From Aplysia californica (Eukaryota > Mollusca > Gastropoda > Aplysiida > Aplysiidae): a stretch of 64,000 bases of DNA. This document shows, in pieces, positions 34,120 to 46,600 of this stretch. Made by a program: the position numbers and the translations under genes. The notes under the pieces are model-generated. The model searched no databases. It was not told where the DNA came from and was given only the letters and a program-made list of their open reading frames with translations. The stretch lies in assembly GCF_000002075.1 (NCBI RefSeq), contig NW_004797330.1:113068-177067 (forward strand), read 5' to 3'. Numbering within the stretch: position 1 is the stretch's first letter; every line of letters starts with the position of its first letter.

Positions 34120-35530
34120 GATAAAAACTTGCAGTCCCAGTATTGAATGGATTTCATTTATGTAGGTAAAGTTACTTTTGTTGCTGTGTTGTTCTGCTTG
34201 TAATTGCTTAACTAATGAATACTTTGAATCATGTTCAACGTGACCCAGGTCTTTATTGTTATACTTGAAACGGGGTTAGGGGACTAGTCTCAATGATGTT
34301 GATAATAGTAAAAATACGAGTTGTCGGGCTATAACAAAGAGGGTCAGCTAGGGCACATATATAAACATCAGAATATATATCCTGAATGCCGCTTCCCAGC
34401 AAAGCATCAATAGGCCAACTGTTACAAAAAGGGGTCACTAGAGCGCTAAAAGGAGTTCACTTGTTCAAATCGGAGGCATCATGGTCATCTATTACACTTT
34501 CGGGGTATCCAATGTGGCTCAGAATCCCATGGAGCAGGAAATGTAAGTGTGGGAGGGCGGAGATTTACAACTTGGGGCCCCAAATTTTGTAAAGACCCCT
34601 TTATTCCAAGTCAAGACGAGAGGACGCTGTGATGACGATGTGTTGAATTGTGAGACCCGAACCTGTAAATGTCTTTGCTGACTTAACAGTACAGTTCATC
34701 TAGCACTGGCCCACACCCTGCGCACGCGGTGTTGTTTACCTTCTTACTTTGAAAGTAGGTTACCGCGCCACGATCTCGCATCCGCTAGCATTGTTGTCAC
34801 GGACTGCCCGCCTCGCTTTCCTCTCTCGCTAAGCTAGTATACAGACTCTCTGGTAAGATTAAAGAATACCGGACCAGCGGATTGGCACAATTGCCGTGAT
34901 TTTCCCCACTTTTTAATAATCTCTCTCAATGAAGAACCGTGGCGGAAGATCAAGATAAGTCTAATCTTGATATTCGGTTCATTAAAGGTTTGTCAGGAGG
35001 GGAGGGGAGAGCCACCCCTGAACCCCCTCCCCCCTCTTGTGCAATTAATATAAGTGGTTCGGTACGTGCTTCTTTTTCCTAAACCTGCCGGAAACTAACT
35101 GAAACTGTGATACATCTATGAAGGATCAAGGCTAAAGAGAGGTTTTATAAGAGCTAGAGAGAAGAGATGGAGACAGAGAATGTTTGTAAGAGAGAGATAG
35201 AGAGTGAGGGAGAGAGGGAAATACAGAGAGTTTGTAAGAGACAGACAGTGAGAGAGAGTTAAGGTGGGCATTAACTCTGTATAGCTGAAACAGAGAGAGA
35301 TAGAGAGTGAGGGAGAGAGGTTTTATAAGAGAGAGAGATATATATAGAGAGTTTGTGAGAGAGAGTTATGGAAGACATTAACTCTGAATAGTTGAGAAAA
35401 AAGTAAATAAAGGAAGCAAGAACAAGAACAAAAATAAAAACAACAACAACAAACCCACACACACAGTAATACAAAGTGCAAATTATTTATTAAACGCGGA
35501 TTTTGCAGTAAAAAAAATGTTTCTTGAACA
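34120..35530. other. Intergenic region
   Basis: No gene seen. A GC-richer block at 34690-34860 (GCGCACGCGGTG, CGCGCCACGATCTCG) ends in a donor-like CTG|GTAAGATT and could be a promoter with a non-coding first exon for the downstream CFAP418 gene; this is a guess. GA-rich repeats fill 35150-35370. Confidence 0.3.
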
Positions 35531-35827
35531 TATAGCTAGCAGAATGCAAATCAAATTTGTTTTAAAAATAAATAATAATTTTTAAAAATAGAATAAATGG
35601 CTACATCATCCATAATATAATGCTGAACCTGGGGAAAAAGACAGTAAAAGACAGTCGCCTATCCCTACGGGGTTTGCATCGGTGAACCGAGGATGCTCGC
35701 TGTATACAATGTGAGGTATGTATCGAGTTTATACTAAAACCTCTTCTCTCATCTCTCCTCGACCCCATTCTCTCCCCCAAAAATCCACTTCCCCCTCCCT
35801 CCCTATCTCCTACCAAGGAAAAGGTCT

Positions 35828-35922
35828 TTAAACAATCTCCAGACTCTCTCTCTCTCTATCTCTTTCTCTCTCTCTCTCTTTCTCTTTCTCTCTCACTCTC
35901 TCTCTCACTCTCTCTCTCGGTG

Positions 35923-35959
<37 letters not shown>

Positions 35960-36059
35960 NNNNNNNNNNNNNNNNNNNNNNNNNNNNNNNNNNNNNNNNN
36001 NNNNNNNNNNNNNNNNNNNNNNNNNNNNNNNNNNNNNNNNNNNNNNNNNNNNNNNNNNN

Positions 36060-36114
<55 letters not shown>

Positions 36115-36180
36115 CCCTCCCTCTCTCTCTCTCGGTGCCCCTCCCACTGGTGCGCCTTCTCCCTCTCTCTATCTCTTTAT
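35828..36180. repeat. CT microsatellite containing a 100-base assembly gap
   Basis: A long CT/TC tract on both sides of 100 N (35960-36059). The gap size of exactly 100 is a placeholder, so true repeat length is unknown. It lies inside the MULE just past its left inverted repeat. Confidence 0.97.
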
Positions 36181-36681
36181 ATATATATATACATTGTATG
36201 TAGTATTTTCATTAATACCAGTGAGCAAATTCATTTGTTAAGCGACAAAATGTGGACATTGTGAGAAATCCTCATGTCTTATTTCTGAATCAAGTATTTG
36301 TACGAACTGGAACATACAGCAGAATGCAAATCAAACTTGCTACCGTACAAAAATAAATGATAAAAAAAAGAGATAATGAATTCAAACATGGCCACATCGT
36401 CCCTAATCGTTTGCTTAATGTCTAGGTGTCTTGGGTGCGATTGTTGTTTTTGTCGCGATTTCGCGTTTCCTTTGGCTGGGCTTTTGTCCTTTGTGCTTTG
36501 GTGGGTATGCTGTTTTTATTTGGTTGGTTGATCTTTGGATGCCCCTTTCTTTTCTGGTTTGTAGGAACTTGTTGAAGATCCTGTTCTGTTTGTGATGTGA
36601 ATATGCAAACCAGACGTCTCGTGAAATAGCAAATGACTGGTAGTGAGTGTCCAAGGCATACTCTCCCAAACTGCAAAGGGC

Positions 36682-39661
36682 TCAGTTCGCTTCCTGGAGC
36701 TGTGCCTGAATCACGCCTTTAAGTGTGTTGGCAAGCTGTACCAACTTTTGGGATTTCCATGAAACAGGGTCTTTCAGAACACGGTTGAGAGACTCAGCAT
36801 CGTTATTTGTCCATAACGAGTCTTGAAGACAAAGTCCTGGTCGCCCAAGAGCACAGACATTTGCCACCATCAATGATGTGATGCATTCAACAAGCTTTGC
36901 CACCTGGACATTCAGTACATTCTCACACCAAAATTGGAGATGGTCTTGAAATTGAACAGGGTCTTTTGCATTGACCATCATCCCATTTGGTCCAAAAAGA
37001 TCGTTTATAATGTGTTGGCGCTGCTTGGAAGGTAGTCCAACCTTGTCGGCTAACGTGGCTAATAAATTGTTCCTGAGATGCCTCGTGCAAGAAACAAGGT
37101 TTGTTTCTGGGAAGGCACGTGCAATTGCTCGCCTTAAAGTAGCTTTCTCGTCGCTTTGGAATGTGGGTTGAGTAGAGGATACTAAGCAACCAGCAAGGTG
37201 ATGAAAAAAAATGAAAAAAGAGTCTGTATCAGAGTCACTGTACAAAAACATAGGGCCAAAAAAAATTGGGTATTCGTTTGATCTTCGGCTGAGTAGTGAA
37301 AGATTTTTGTAGACTGTTGTTGGTACTTTTCCTCACCCAGATTATAGGTCTTGTCAACACACAGGATTGTTGAAGCGCAGGTTGTTGGTGGGCAGAAAAA
37401 CCTCTTCAGGTCCTCTATTTGTTCACAAGTGAACGGTATAATGCAGAGGACCTTCCCATGCTGCCTGATAATCTGTCTTATGAAAGGTAGGGAATGCTGA
37501 AGTTCTTCCACTTCTGAAACTTGGTCTGCAAAATTTGCCTTCGGGTCATCAGCCCCTTTACTCGACCTCGCCTTCACATTGTAGACCTGTTTCTTGTTTC
37601 TCCATCTCCAGTTGCATACACGTGTGCTGGCTGCTTCTATTTTTGAGGTATTCTTTTAGTTTCTGCATTACTTTTGGTTTAATCCTGACATAATATGGTC
37701 CAGGATTACCAGTTGTTGTTCGCCCATGAACTGCGGCTAGCGGACCCACTCCCTTGATGAACTCTTGGATCGCAATAGCTGGCAATTGCATGGTTTCATT
37801 AATAAGCCACGGAACTCTTTTTTTATACTGGCAGTCAAGGGTATGCTTTACATAATATCACTGCAGAACAAAAACGTCTTGAGGAGCTGGTTGTGGTTTC
37901 AAAGAAATCTAAATTCTCTTTTTTATTTTTCGTTTGTTCGAAGCAAAATTTTTCTTTTTTTTAAACCACATTTTCTTAAACAAAGATCGATTTGCTGCTG
38001 GGATCTGTTTGCCAAGCTCCTCGACCATTGTAAAAATTTGGAGATTTTCCGTGCTTTCGCTTATCCAAATTTTTAGCATTGTTGGCCACGATATATTCGT
38101 TGTTTTTCCTGCCGTCAGGCACAAGGTTGATGTCAGCTATGTGGGTGTCTTGGAGTATTTTGAAAAGGCTTTTTATATCAAGAAACTGGCCTTGAGGGAG
38201 GTCTTTGGCTTGGCTTGGTACATGTTCATCATGCTCCTCTTGTAATTGTTCGTCGTGTTGTAATTGTCAGTCACATCATCAGTGTTGTTTGGACTTGGGT
38301 TTTGAAGTACTGTTGCTTGACGGCCATCATCATCGTCAGCACTGTCAACATCATCACAATCATCAACACCATGATCATCATCATCACATTCATCATCGTC
38401 AGCATTATCAGCATCATCTTCTTCAAGTTTGCGGGAACTATAGGTACAAAATGATTGGGGGTCCATGCCCTGGCCCCGCGTTCCCTTTGTGACATATTTG
38501 TCCACATGATACATACAGTCGAACCTGCCTTAACGGAAACCTGTGTAGAACGGAAACCTGTCTTAACGTAATCTCCCCGCTCCCCCCTTGATATATTTCT
38601 CTTTAATTTCCTGTATAGAACTAAAACCTGTCCAACGCAGCCGAGGGTTTCACCTGTCTAAGACGGAAAATGCTGTGCTCGCTCAGCCCTGATTTGAAAC
38701 GAAACTCGCAAATTTGGTTCCACCGGCTCTCTCAACCTAACGCCATGGCCATGCCACTTTGCGAGGAAGGGGAGTAGGGGTGCAATTTGGGAGTAGATGT
38801 TACCCCATGTGAGCCCTGAGCGATGCAGATGGTCAGGGTAGTGTGGGTGTGAAATGTCACAACTGGCCGTTAGAGTGCTCGAGTAGCGAGCCACTGCAGA
38901 AACTTTCGTGGGTAGCTAGAAGCCAGAGGTGTGAAATTAGACCAATGCCTGCCGCCCCGATCGTACGGCCAGCCGAGAATAGAGATCCTCGAATCGTTGT
39001 TACATGATGGCAGTGAGGGGTGGCATTGGTTGACTGTGCTTGCTACACCTGTGGATGGGGTTAAGGGTGGAAGCAAAATAGATGTTCAAACGTTTCTGTT
39101 TTTAATAGGTCAAACAGTGGTCCTATGAAAGACAAGCACTGGTGGTAATTGGTTAAGTAAGACTGACGCATGTCAATATCAGACAGGATAGCCAGAGAGG
39201 TGTGAAGTTTTGACCTCTGCTTGCCAATCGGACAAGCGATCCTTGATCCCACCGGCTGGACCTTTGACCCCCGCCCTAAATTCCCCTGTCTAAGACGGAA
39301 TTTTTTTCTGGCTCCCTGGCAATTCCGTCTTACACAGGTTTGACTGTATTTGCTGTGTTGAGTCATTGTCTTTATGGTCCCTGTGTGCAAATGTTGCATT
39401 CAATATTCCACATAGGCTACTTTGTCAGTGGGTCCCTTTTCTGGGGGAAAAACACTTTTGATTGGACGGTTGATAACTGATGACAATGCCATTGTGGTCC
39501 ATGCACTTGAGAACTTGTAAGGTTTTTGAGCAACTTTCCGCTGCAAATTTATAAGAGGGCAACACAATGTCCATTGAATCTGGGCAGGTGTGGTGTTCAG
39601 AAACATCTTCCGGATGAAGCACCATTGCCAAAGCCGTCTTGTACCTTAGCTCAGTGCTCAA
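36682..39661 (-). pseudogene. MULE-type transposase, interrupted
   Basis: Pieces in order on the minus strand: MSTELRYKTALAMVLH and KCMDHNGIVISYQPS (39661 down to about 39425); a nested MITE; MYHVDKYVTKGTRGQGMD with an Asp-rich low-complexity stretch (38514-38173); EFIKGVGPLAAVHGRTTTGN (near 37750); CEQIEDLKRFFCPPTTCAST, then LCVDKTYNLGEEKY (37577-37182); and FQSDEKATLRRAIARAFPET with WTNNDAESLNRVLK (37251-36682). The D, D and E landmarks fit a MULE DDE domain. Several frame changes and stops remain outside the MITE. Confidence 0.75.
38516..39346. mobile_element. pogo/Tigger-like MITE, family 2, inserted in the MULE
   Basis: Termini CAGTCGAACCTGCCTTAACG and ACACAGGTTTGACTG with TA on each side. 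It splits the MULE transposase frame, so it is younger than the MULE insertion. Confidence 0.88.
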
Positions 39662-40239
39662 TTAACAGTTTCCTACAAGAGCAATGCTTGCGGCATGGAA
39701 AAGGCAGCTACCAATACTACCATCGTCTGGTGTAGTCAGTGGTACTCTGGCCAGCCCATGTTTCTGCTATAACGATTTTGCGGTTTTGTCAACGGGTGCA
39801 GTTATCTAAGAAGATGATTTCTCTTGAATGTCATCTTTGATATTGTTATGTGAAAGCTTCTCTTCTCGAACTGCAACTTGACGCAACTTGATGTAGCCAA
39901 TGTGCGCCACCTGAAAGCCGAAAAGCTACGTGGTAATTTTACAAAGGCACACAGTCAGTCAATCTTGGCAAGGATAACACAGCAACAAAAAAATATATAC
40001 AGAAGTGTGTGTGTGTGTGGCGGGGGGGGGGGTGTTATTGTTTAAAGACTTTTTCTTTACCTCGGTAGGAGATAGGGACGAGAGAATAGTTTTTTTTTTG
40101 AGAGCATAAACTCGATACAAACCTCACATTGGATACAACAAATGTCCTCCGTTTCCACAATGCAGATCCCTCAGGGATAGGCGACCGCCTTCTTTCGCCT
40201 TTTGCCCAGGATCGGCATTAGGGACTGAAAAACTACTAA

Positions 40240-41114
40240 CCTGACACCTTCTGTTGGGGTTCCGTTTTTATTCAAGTTCAAATTGAGTGAGTTCACTTAC
40301 GTTAAAATGTCTGCATATATTCACTTAGGATAACTATTCACAGGTTCCACTAAGGTTGAGTATGTATTAACAGCGAAACACTGATACAAAGAACAAGCCT
40401 GGGCAGTAAAAATAGTTCTTTATATTTATATGGTAGTTCTTTATTTCTGTCAACATACACAAACATGCTTTTTCTCATATTTCTCTCTTATTTTTCCCTA
40501 CTTTTTCAGTAAGTTTCAGAACTCTTTCAGTAACTCGAATTTCTCACATCTATCGACAGTTTCTTTACTCCCATTTTTAACCCCCCCCAAAAAAGCGATT
40601 CATTTATTCGGTTATTCGGACTCTTAGAAAACTATGATGGGCTGGTTCGTTACTTCAGTCGTAAATAAGAAGGAAAAGACTTGTTAGGCAAGAAAATTGG
40701 TTGGCTACAGCAGTCAGTTCGTTATCATATATTCACTAAATGCATCAAAATATAAATGACACGAAGAGAGAAAAAAACGAGACAAAGAAATGTGTTCTTT
40801 TCATGCACAATTACAATATGAGCTGACCATATAAATGGATATGCATGAACTTGTTTGAAATCTTCTTTGTTTTTGCAAGTGTATAAAGCTTTTACGCCAA
40901 TGAAATTGTGTACCATCGTGACAAAAATGTTTTTCTAATTTATTGAATCACTACAGTTGTCAAGATGAATTGAGTCAGTATAATACTGTAACTTTCCGCA
41001 TCTGTCAAGTCTTAGCTTCTTTTGGTGATTATGCAAGTCTTTTTCTTTGTTTCAGATTTTTATGTCTGTTTCTGAAAGACTGTCTCAGATTGCTTTTGTG
41101 TAGAGGGAAGTAGA
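40240..41114. other. Upstream region of CFAP418
   Basis: AT-rich sequence with no other gene. A pyrimidine-rich acceptor (tctttttctttgtttcag, ending about 41055) lies 60 bases before the CFAP418 ATG, which suggests that the 5' UTR is spliced. No clear core promoter motif is visible. Confidence 0.4.
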
Positions 41115-41218
41115 ATGGAGAATGATATTGATGATCTTCTTGATGAGGTTGAACAGAAATATGTTAAGAAAACAACTCCATCTAGAAACGTCAAGGCATC
41201 ACCAACCGCAAAATCCAG
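41115..41218 (+). CDS. CFAP418: CFAP418 exon 1
   Basis: Starts at ATG 41115 and reads [19 protein letters not shown]; donor AG|GTACTC. The acidic LDELLDEVE-like start is the family signature. Confidence 0.9.
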
Positions 41219-43597
41219 GTACTCTGATGATTGTGATAACCACCTTACAGAGATGATAATAGTTGTGGACCAGCTGTTGAGATGAGGAGAGCCCAAAATT
41301 TTTAATAAAAAGATATCGCAGTTTCTTATAAATTTTACTTTCTGGGCTTGGTACATTTCAACAGCTTGGCGATGATATAGTTTGGCCCCATAGACTGCAG
41401 TGAGACCTCAACCAATACAATGGTACTAAACTTTGGCCACAATATATTGTATTAAAATCAGGTAATCTTGTACTTTGATTGCAAAAAGCGGGCTTATGCA
41501 TGTTTTATCACAAAATTCTATTTTCTTACTATAATTTTAAGTCATTCTGAAGAGGATATCAATTGCCCAAACTATAAAAAGCGTTTAGCCCCCCCCCCAA
41601 AAGAAAATTCGAAGAAAAAAAATTAACGAGCATGCAGAAAAGTGCTGTTTTCTTTGATTTCATTTTTTTGACAAGGGCCTGATTTCACCATGATGCTTCA
41701 CCATCGCAGATGTTTTAGGAACCCATATATTTTAGTCAAAATCATGGTTCTGAGGCCTACATAATTTTGAACATTTGCAATAGTATTGTTTGAGACTTAC
41801 TCAAGTTTTATAATCTTTGGAAATCATGACCATGACCTTCTGTGTGCTTTCCAATCATATCAGGGTAAAGCCAGCTGGATCTGGACTTGATGCTGCTATA
41901 GATGATATCCTTGACATTGATCTACCTGCCAGCCATACAGCTAATGCCTTTCAGGTAGGTTTCTTATGTCTATGACGTTAGAATGTGTCAGTGATAGTAA
42001 AGGTTGAGGAACTGTGATAGAATGTAAAGTTTTAACAAGTACAGTCGAACCTGCCATGACGGCCACTTGTACCAACGGCCACTTTCCATTTCCCCCCTTG
42101 CATTTTAAAAATATAATTTAACTGTGTAAAACGGTCACCTGTCCAACGCGGCTGCAGCCACCTTATTTTATCAACCCACGGTAAAATTTACCTGCCTCAG
42201 GCGGCCAGGCGTGGTCATTCATTGCCCGACGCTTTGTCATAAATTTTGAATCAGCCCCTCATGCTGTGGACAGGCCATCATAATTCATTCACCTATCATT
42301 ATTGTTAGTCCCTTCAGTGAACTGAATGTTTACCCAAGTTGACCAATGGGTAGGCCTAACAATAAATTTTCAACTACTGGTAGAGGGAAGCATGTGATCT
42401 GTCGTAGCCTGTAAGCCCCACCCACAACTCATGAACAAATCATATGTGAGGTGACGGGTCATTATTTTGTTTACCTAATCTGTGACTAAGTAACAATGGA
42501 AGCTGGCGTGAACTTGCAACAGAAGTGTTGCTCGTTCTCCTAGTGGTGGCGACCCGTGTGTCTGTTTTACCATGCACTCGGCCTTCATTGTCTTACTAAC
42601 ATAATGATTTGTTTATTTTACCCTTGCACAAAATCAGCAACAAAAAGAAAGCTAACCAAAAAACAAACCAACAACACAAAAAAAAACCTTCTTACATTAC
42701 CCACCCCCTTTTTTCAAAAGGAAACAAAAAGCCTTTTGAATCAGCCTTTCGGCAGTCTAAAGCCTAAGATCAGCCCCAGTTTGGACCTCAGAAGAGAAAC
42801 ATTAACTTTCTTCATTTTGATCAGTCCTGCCTAAGACGACTACCTGTGTTATACGGCCACTTTTCTTCTTGACAATGGGTAGCCGTTTTACACAGGTTTG
42901 ACTGTATTAAAATACATTTCAGAGCACCAGTAAGAACTCAACCCTGTCAACATCTGGTAACAGCCAAAGCAAATCAGAACAAAAGAGGTAAGGTATTCTG
43001 CAAGTAAATTTGTAACTAGTTTGTTGTTGCATTGATTAAAATAATTGCTTATCATATTATGATAATAATAATTATATTTCAGAAAAGCAGTACTTTTAAT
43101 CAGTGTTAATTCAGTGAACCCTGTGGCAAATAACAATGGCCTTCTGGCATCAGACTCATTGAAATATCAGACTCGTTGAATGAAAGGAGACAGAATTTAA
43201 ATATCTCATGGTTAACAAATTTTTTTCAAGCACCTTCGGATCTCACAAAAATGGCTTGGTCTTCTGGCATTCTTGTGGTTTTTTTCTTTTGAAGCAAAAC
43301 TTTACTGCTGAAGCCTAAGCAATTAATAATAAGCCTGCGAAAGGATCAAAGGATTGTTAGATTCATACTGTGTATAGTGCTTTTTGATGACCTATCAGTA
43401 TCTGTCAGAGGCAACTGATCTCTCTCTCTCTCTCTGTTCCCCTCTCTCTCTCTTTCCCCCCTCTCTCTCTCTCCTCCCTTCTCTCTCTTTCCCCCCTCTC
43501 TCTCTCTCTCGCCCCCCCTCTCTCTCTCTCCCCCTCTCTTTCTCTCTCCCTCTGTTCCCCTCTCGCCCTCCCTCTCTCTCCCTCCCTCCCTCCCTCC

Positions 43598-43694
<97 letters not shown>

Positions 43695-46600
43695 CCCCCC
43701 CCCTGCTGAACCATCCTTCGGGGTTCAGTGTTTTATCATTGGCTGGTCAGGGTTGGGAATTAACGATGACACAAGAAGAAACCCAGATGGATTCATGTGC
43801 CCATTGGTGAATGCTTGCCTTGCATAAGTAGTTCAGTGCTCAGCGTTATTCGTAGACCAGATTAGTCCTAAACTTTCACAATGACATTGAAGAAAAGAAA
43901 ACTTATCTCTTTTGAACTTAAAGAACTGGTTATGACAAGGGAAGTTTATAAGGGGCTCAAAGGTTTAACTGATATTTATCAAGAATGCAGCATTGCCTGC
44001 TGGTGCATATAGGACAGACATCACCATTGAACTATTGATCACCTATACTGGACCATACTCAAGTTGAAATAAACAATATCTTCTATTTCTTTGTTTAAAG
44101 TTTATGTATTATTAGAAGTAATTTAGTAGCTCTTGTATTCTAGTAGGGCAAAATTTATAATTTAAAAAAATACTTCCAGTTCCATTTCCTAACAGGAAGA
44201 TGGTCCATGACATTGAAGGATGGACGTTTAGGTTTGTGTTTATTCTAATTGATAAGGTATACAAATCAAAAAGCTTGATTCCATGTTCATTCTCAGTATT
44301 GCTGAGATTTGGCAAAGCTTGTTTTAAACCTGAATAATTATGGCTGGCAGAAAGTAACAGACCTGCCTTAGTTCTAATCCTTCCATTGATATATTTTCCT
44401 TTTTGTAGCAGATGTTTTCCAGTCTACCTTGGTGGAAGTGGTGAGACCATGGGCCGAGGAGCAAGCATGAATAAACAGTAAGAGTAATTCTATTCAGTTT
44501 TCTCCTCCCAAATGCATCACACATCAAGGCGCACTTCACTCCAACACACGTTTTTATCATTTGATGGTTGTTTTATTTTTACTACATAACTTACAGATAC
44601 AAACACACAGTCACTTCCTCTGAACGCATAATCTGCAAAACACGCTGACAAGAAAAGTTTGACAAAGGGAAATCTTTGCAACAACCTAGACTGTGGGCAT
44701 CTGATAACAAAGTCTACACTACTGAATATTTGGCAAGGCTGCTCCTAGCAGAGCACAATGAAAGTAATGAACAGTGTGTTCGCACTGTACGGACAAATAG
44801 CATAGGAATGGGCAAGGGACATGTTGTTGTTTTTTTGTGGGTTTTTTTAGTAAGGTTTTACAGTGCTCGCAACTGCATTAGGTCAAATGAGCACCAAGGG
44901 GTGGATGCCAACAGAGAAGTCCAAAGGGGAAATCAAGCTTACTCTGCTCACCTTTCTAGCCTCAACAGCACCAGGCACCCTGGAAATAGCAGTTCACAAG
45001 AGAGTGACAAACTTACAAAAGAGTATCAGCATGACATTGATAAATCAGCCCATTTACAATTCTACTGTGCATAAGAACTGGTTAATATCTCCCCTTTGGG
45101 AATGGCCTAAAGACAACTTCAGTCAGTTGCATTGCCCTGAGGGAGGCAGGGGGCGATATGTTTGGGAGGGGACTGAAGAAATGTCTTTTGATTGTTCACT
45201 TGAAATGAAACTTCAATAAAAGATTTCTCACCGATACTTGGTGACTGTAATGGTTAGTCAGGCCTCTGATGGGAAACACATGTGAATGCTGAAGAACACT
45301 AGATTAGCCTCTATAGGATTTATGATTTAGTCAAGTGATCAGCTTCCCTTTAAGATTTTATACATATAACATGCTTTTTCAACGAATGAAAAGTCTCTCT
45401 GAATGTCTGATGTCATCCATGCATTTAATGAGTCACAATCTAGTGGACATTTCCCCATGATTATCACCAATAGTTTCTTCATGTCTGTTCTCTACACATT
45501 AAAATATTAGTACCGTACACTGATTTGGTCTTTCTTCTTTTTTCCACCACTTATTCAAGCCTTGGTAGACGTAACTGCAATTGGGGAATCCATTATAAAA
45601 CAGTCACTTTTTGTCACATAGTCGGTGAAAGCGCCCTCAAGACAAGGGAAGTAACAGTATTTGCTCAAATATTTTAAAAATGAGATCCCTCCTCCCTGCG
45701 ACACTGCTTTGTAGAGGTTCGTGTGCAAATGCACAGTCCATGTAAACACACACATAGGAGCCATCCGGAGCACAAGCATTGAGGCAGAGACTACTTACTA
45801 TATTCATGGTCTAGCAAGTACATAACAAAAATTTCCCATAGCAAACAGATTTTTAGGTTCCGAATTTTTTCTTTTTATTCAAAACACGCTCATAGCGAAA
45901 ACAATTCGAACACAGTGAAAAGAATTGGCTTCAGAGAAGGTAGATTTATTTAAACTCAATGGCAAATTTTAGTTATCAAAGTAGCAAGGACAAGAGAGAG
46001 AATGGGCACAGTATGAATGTAGGCCAACAACCTCTCAGGAAGCAAGGGCCAATAGTGGAGCTAAAGATATGTTTATTGCATTCGTCACAAAAAGTGTTCC
46101 GCGGTAGATTTTACCTAAACACTACTCTCTTGAGTTGCATGTTGAGAGTCCATGGTTGCATGAAGTGCCTCGCGTATAAATGCGCTTCCTCTTTGACAGA
46201 AATTAAACACTATAAACAGCTTGCAGGCGCTCTGTAAAGTTAGATCCAGGTGACATTGTAGGGAGTGGACGACGGTGGAGCAAACAAAAGAAGTGGAAAG
46301 GCTTCTCGGTCAAGGAAAAAATGGCTGATCCTTGCACATGTGGGGTAAAAAAAATAATTCCAAAAACCAAATTTTGTGGGACTATGATTCCAACGCACAT
46401 GATGGCATGGCATTGGGGCCATATTTCAGGTACAATTTTGACCCAGTTATCCATAATTTGTACCCAGAGAAATTTGTACACAATGAAAAGAATTCTGTGT
46501 CATGCCCATTATTTTGCTATGTGATTGCCAGACTGTGTGAGAGTGTTTATATATGTTGGAACTAAGCCTGTCCGAATTGTTAGGGACCGTTCACAAATGA

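Larger units (their letters stand above)
35600..40235 (-). mobile_element. Mutator-like (MULE) DNA transposon with long inverted ends
   Basis: Left end (about 35615-35816) and right end (about 40064-40228) are imperfect inverted repeats; shared blocks include GTCGCCTATCCCT, CAATGTGAGGT, TGTATCGAGTTTAT and CCCTATCTCCTACC. Between them, on the minus strand, lies a MULE-type transposase. About 4.6 kb in all, of which 831 bp is a nested pogo-type MITE (38516-39346) and 100 bp is an assembly gap. Exact outer ends and target duplication were not determined. Part of the left end (35531-35620) is also repeated directly at 36312-36410. Confidence 0.72.

Noticed and set aside
35905-36264. Open frames across the gap at 35960-36059
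   Set aside because: They cross 100 N and are otherwise CT-repeat translation.
43346-43827. Overlapping frames of 122 and 147 codons on opposite strands
   Set aside because: Both are translations of a CT/GA microsatellite (Arg-Glu or Ser-Leu repeats) with no domain.
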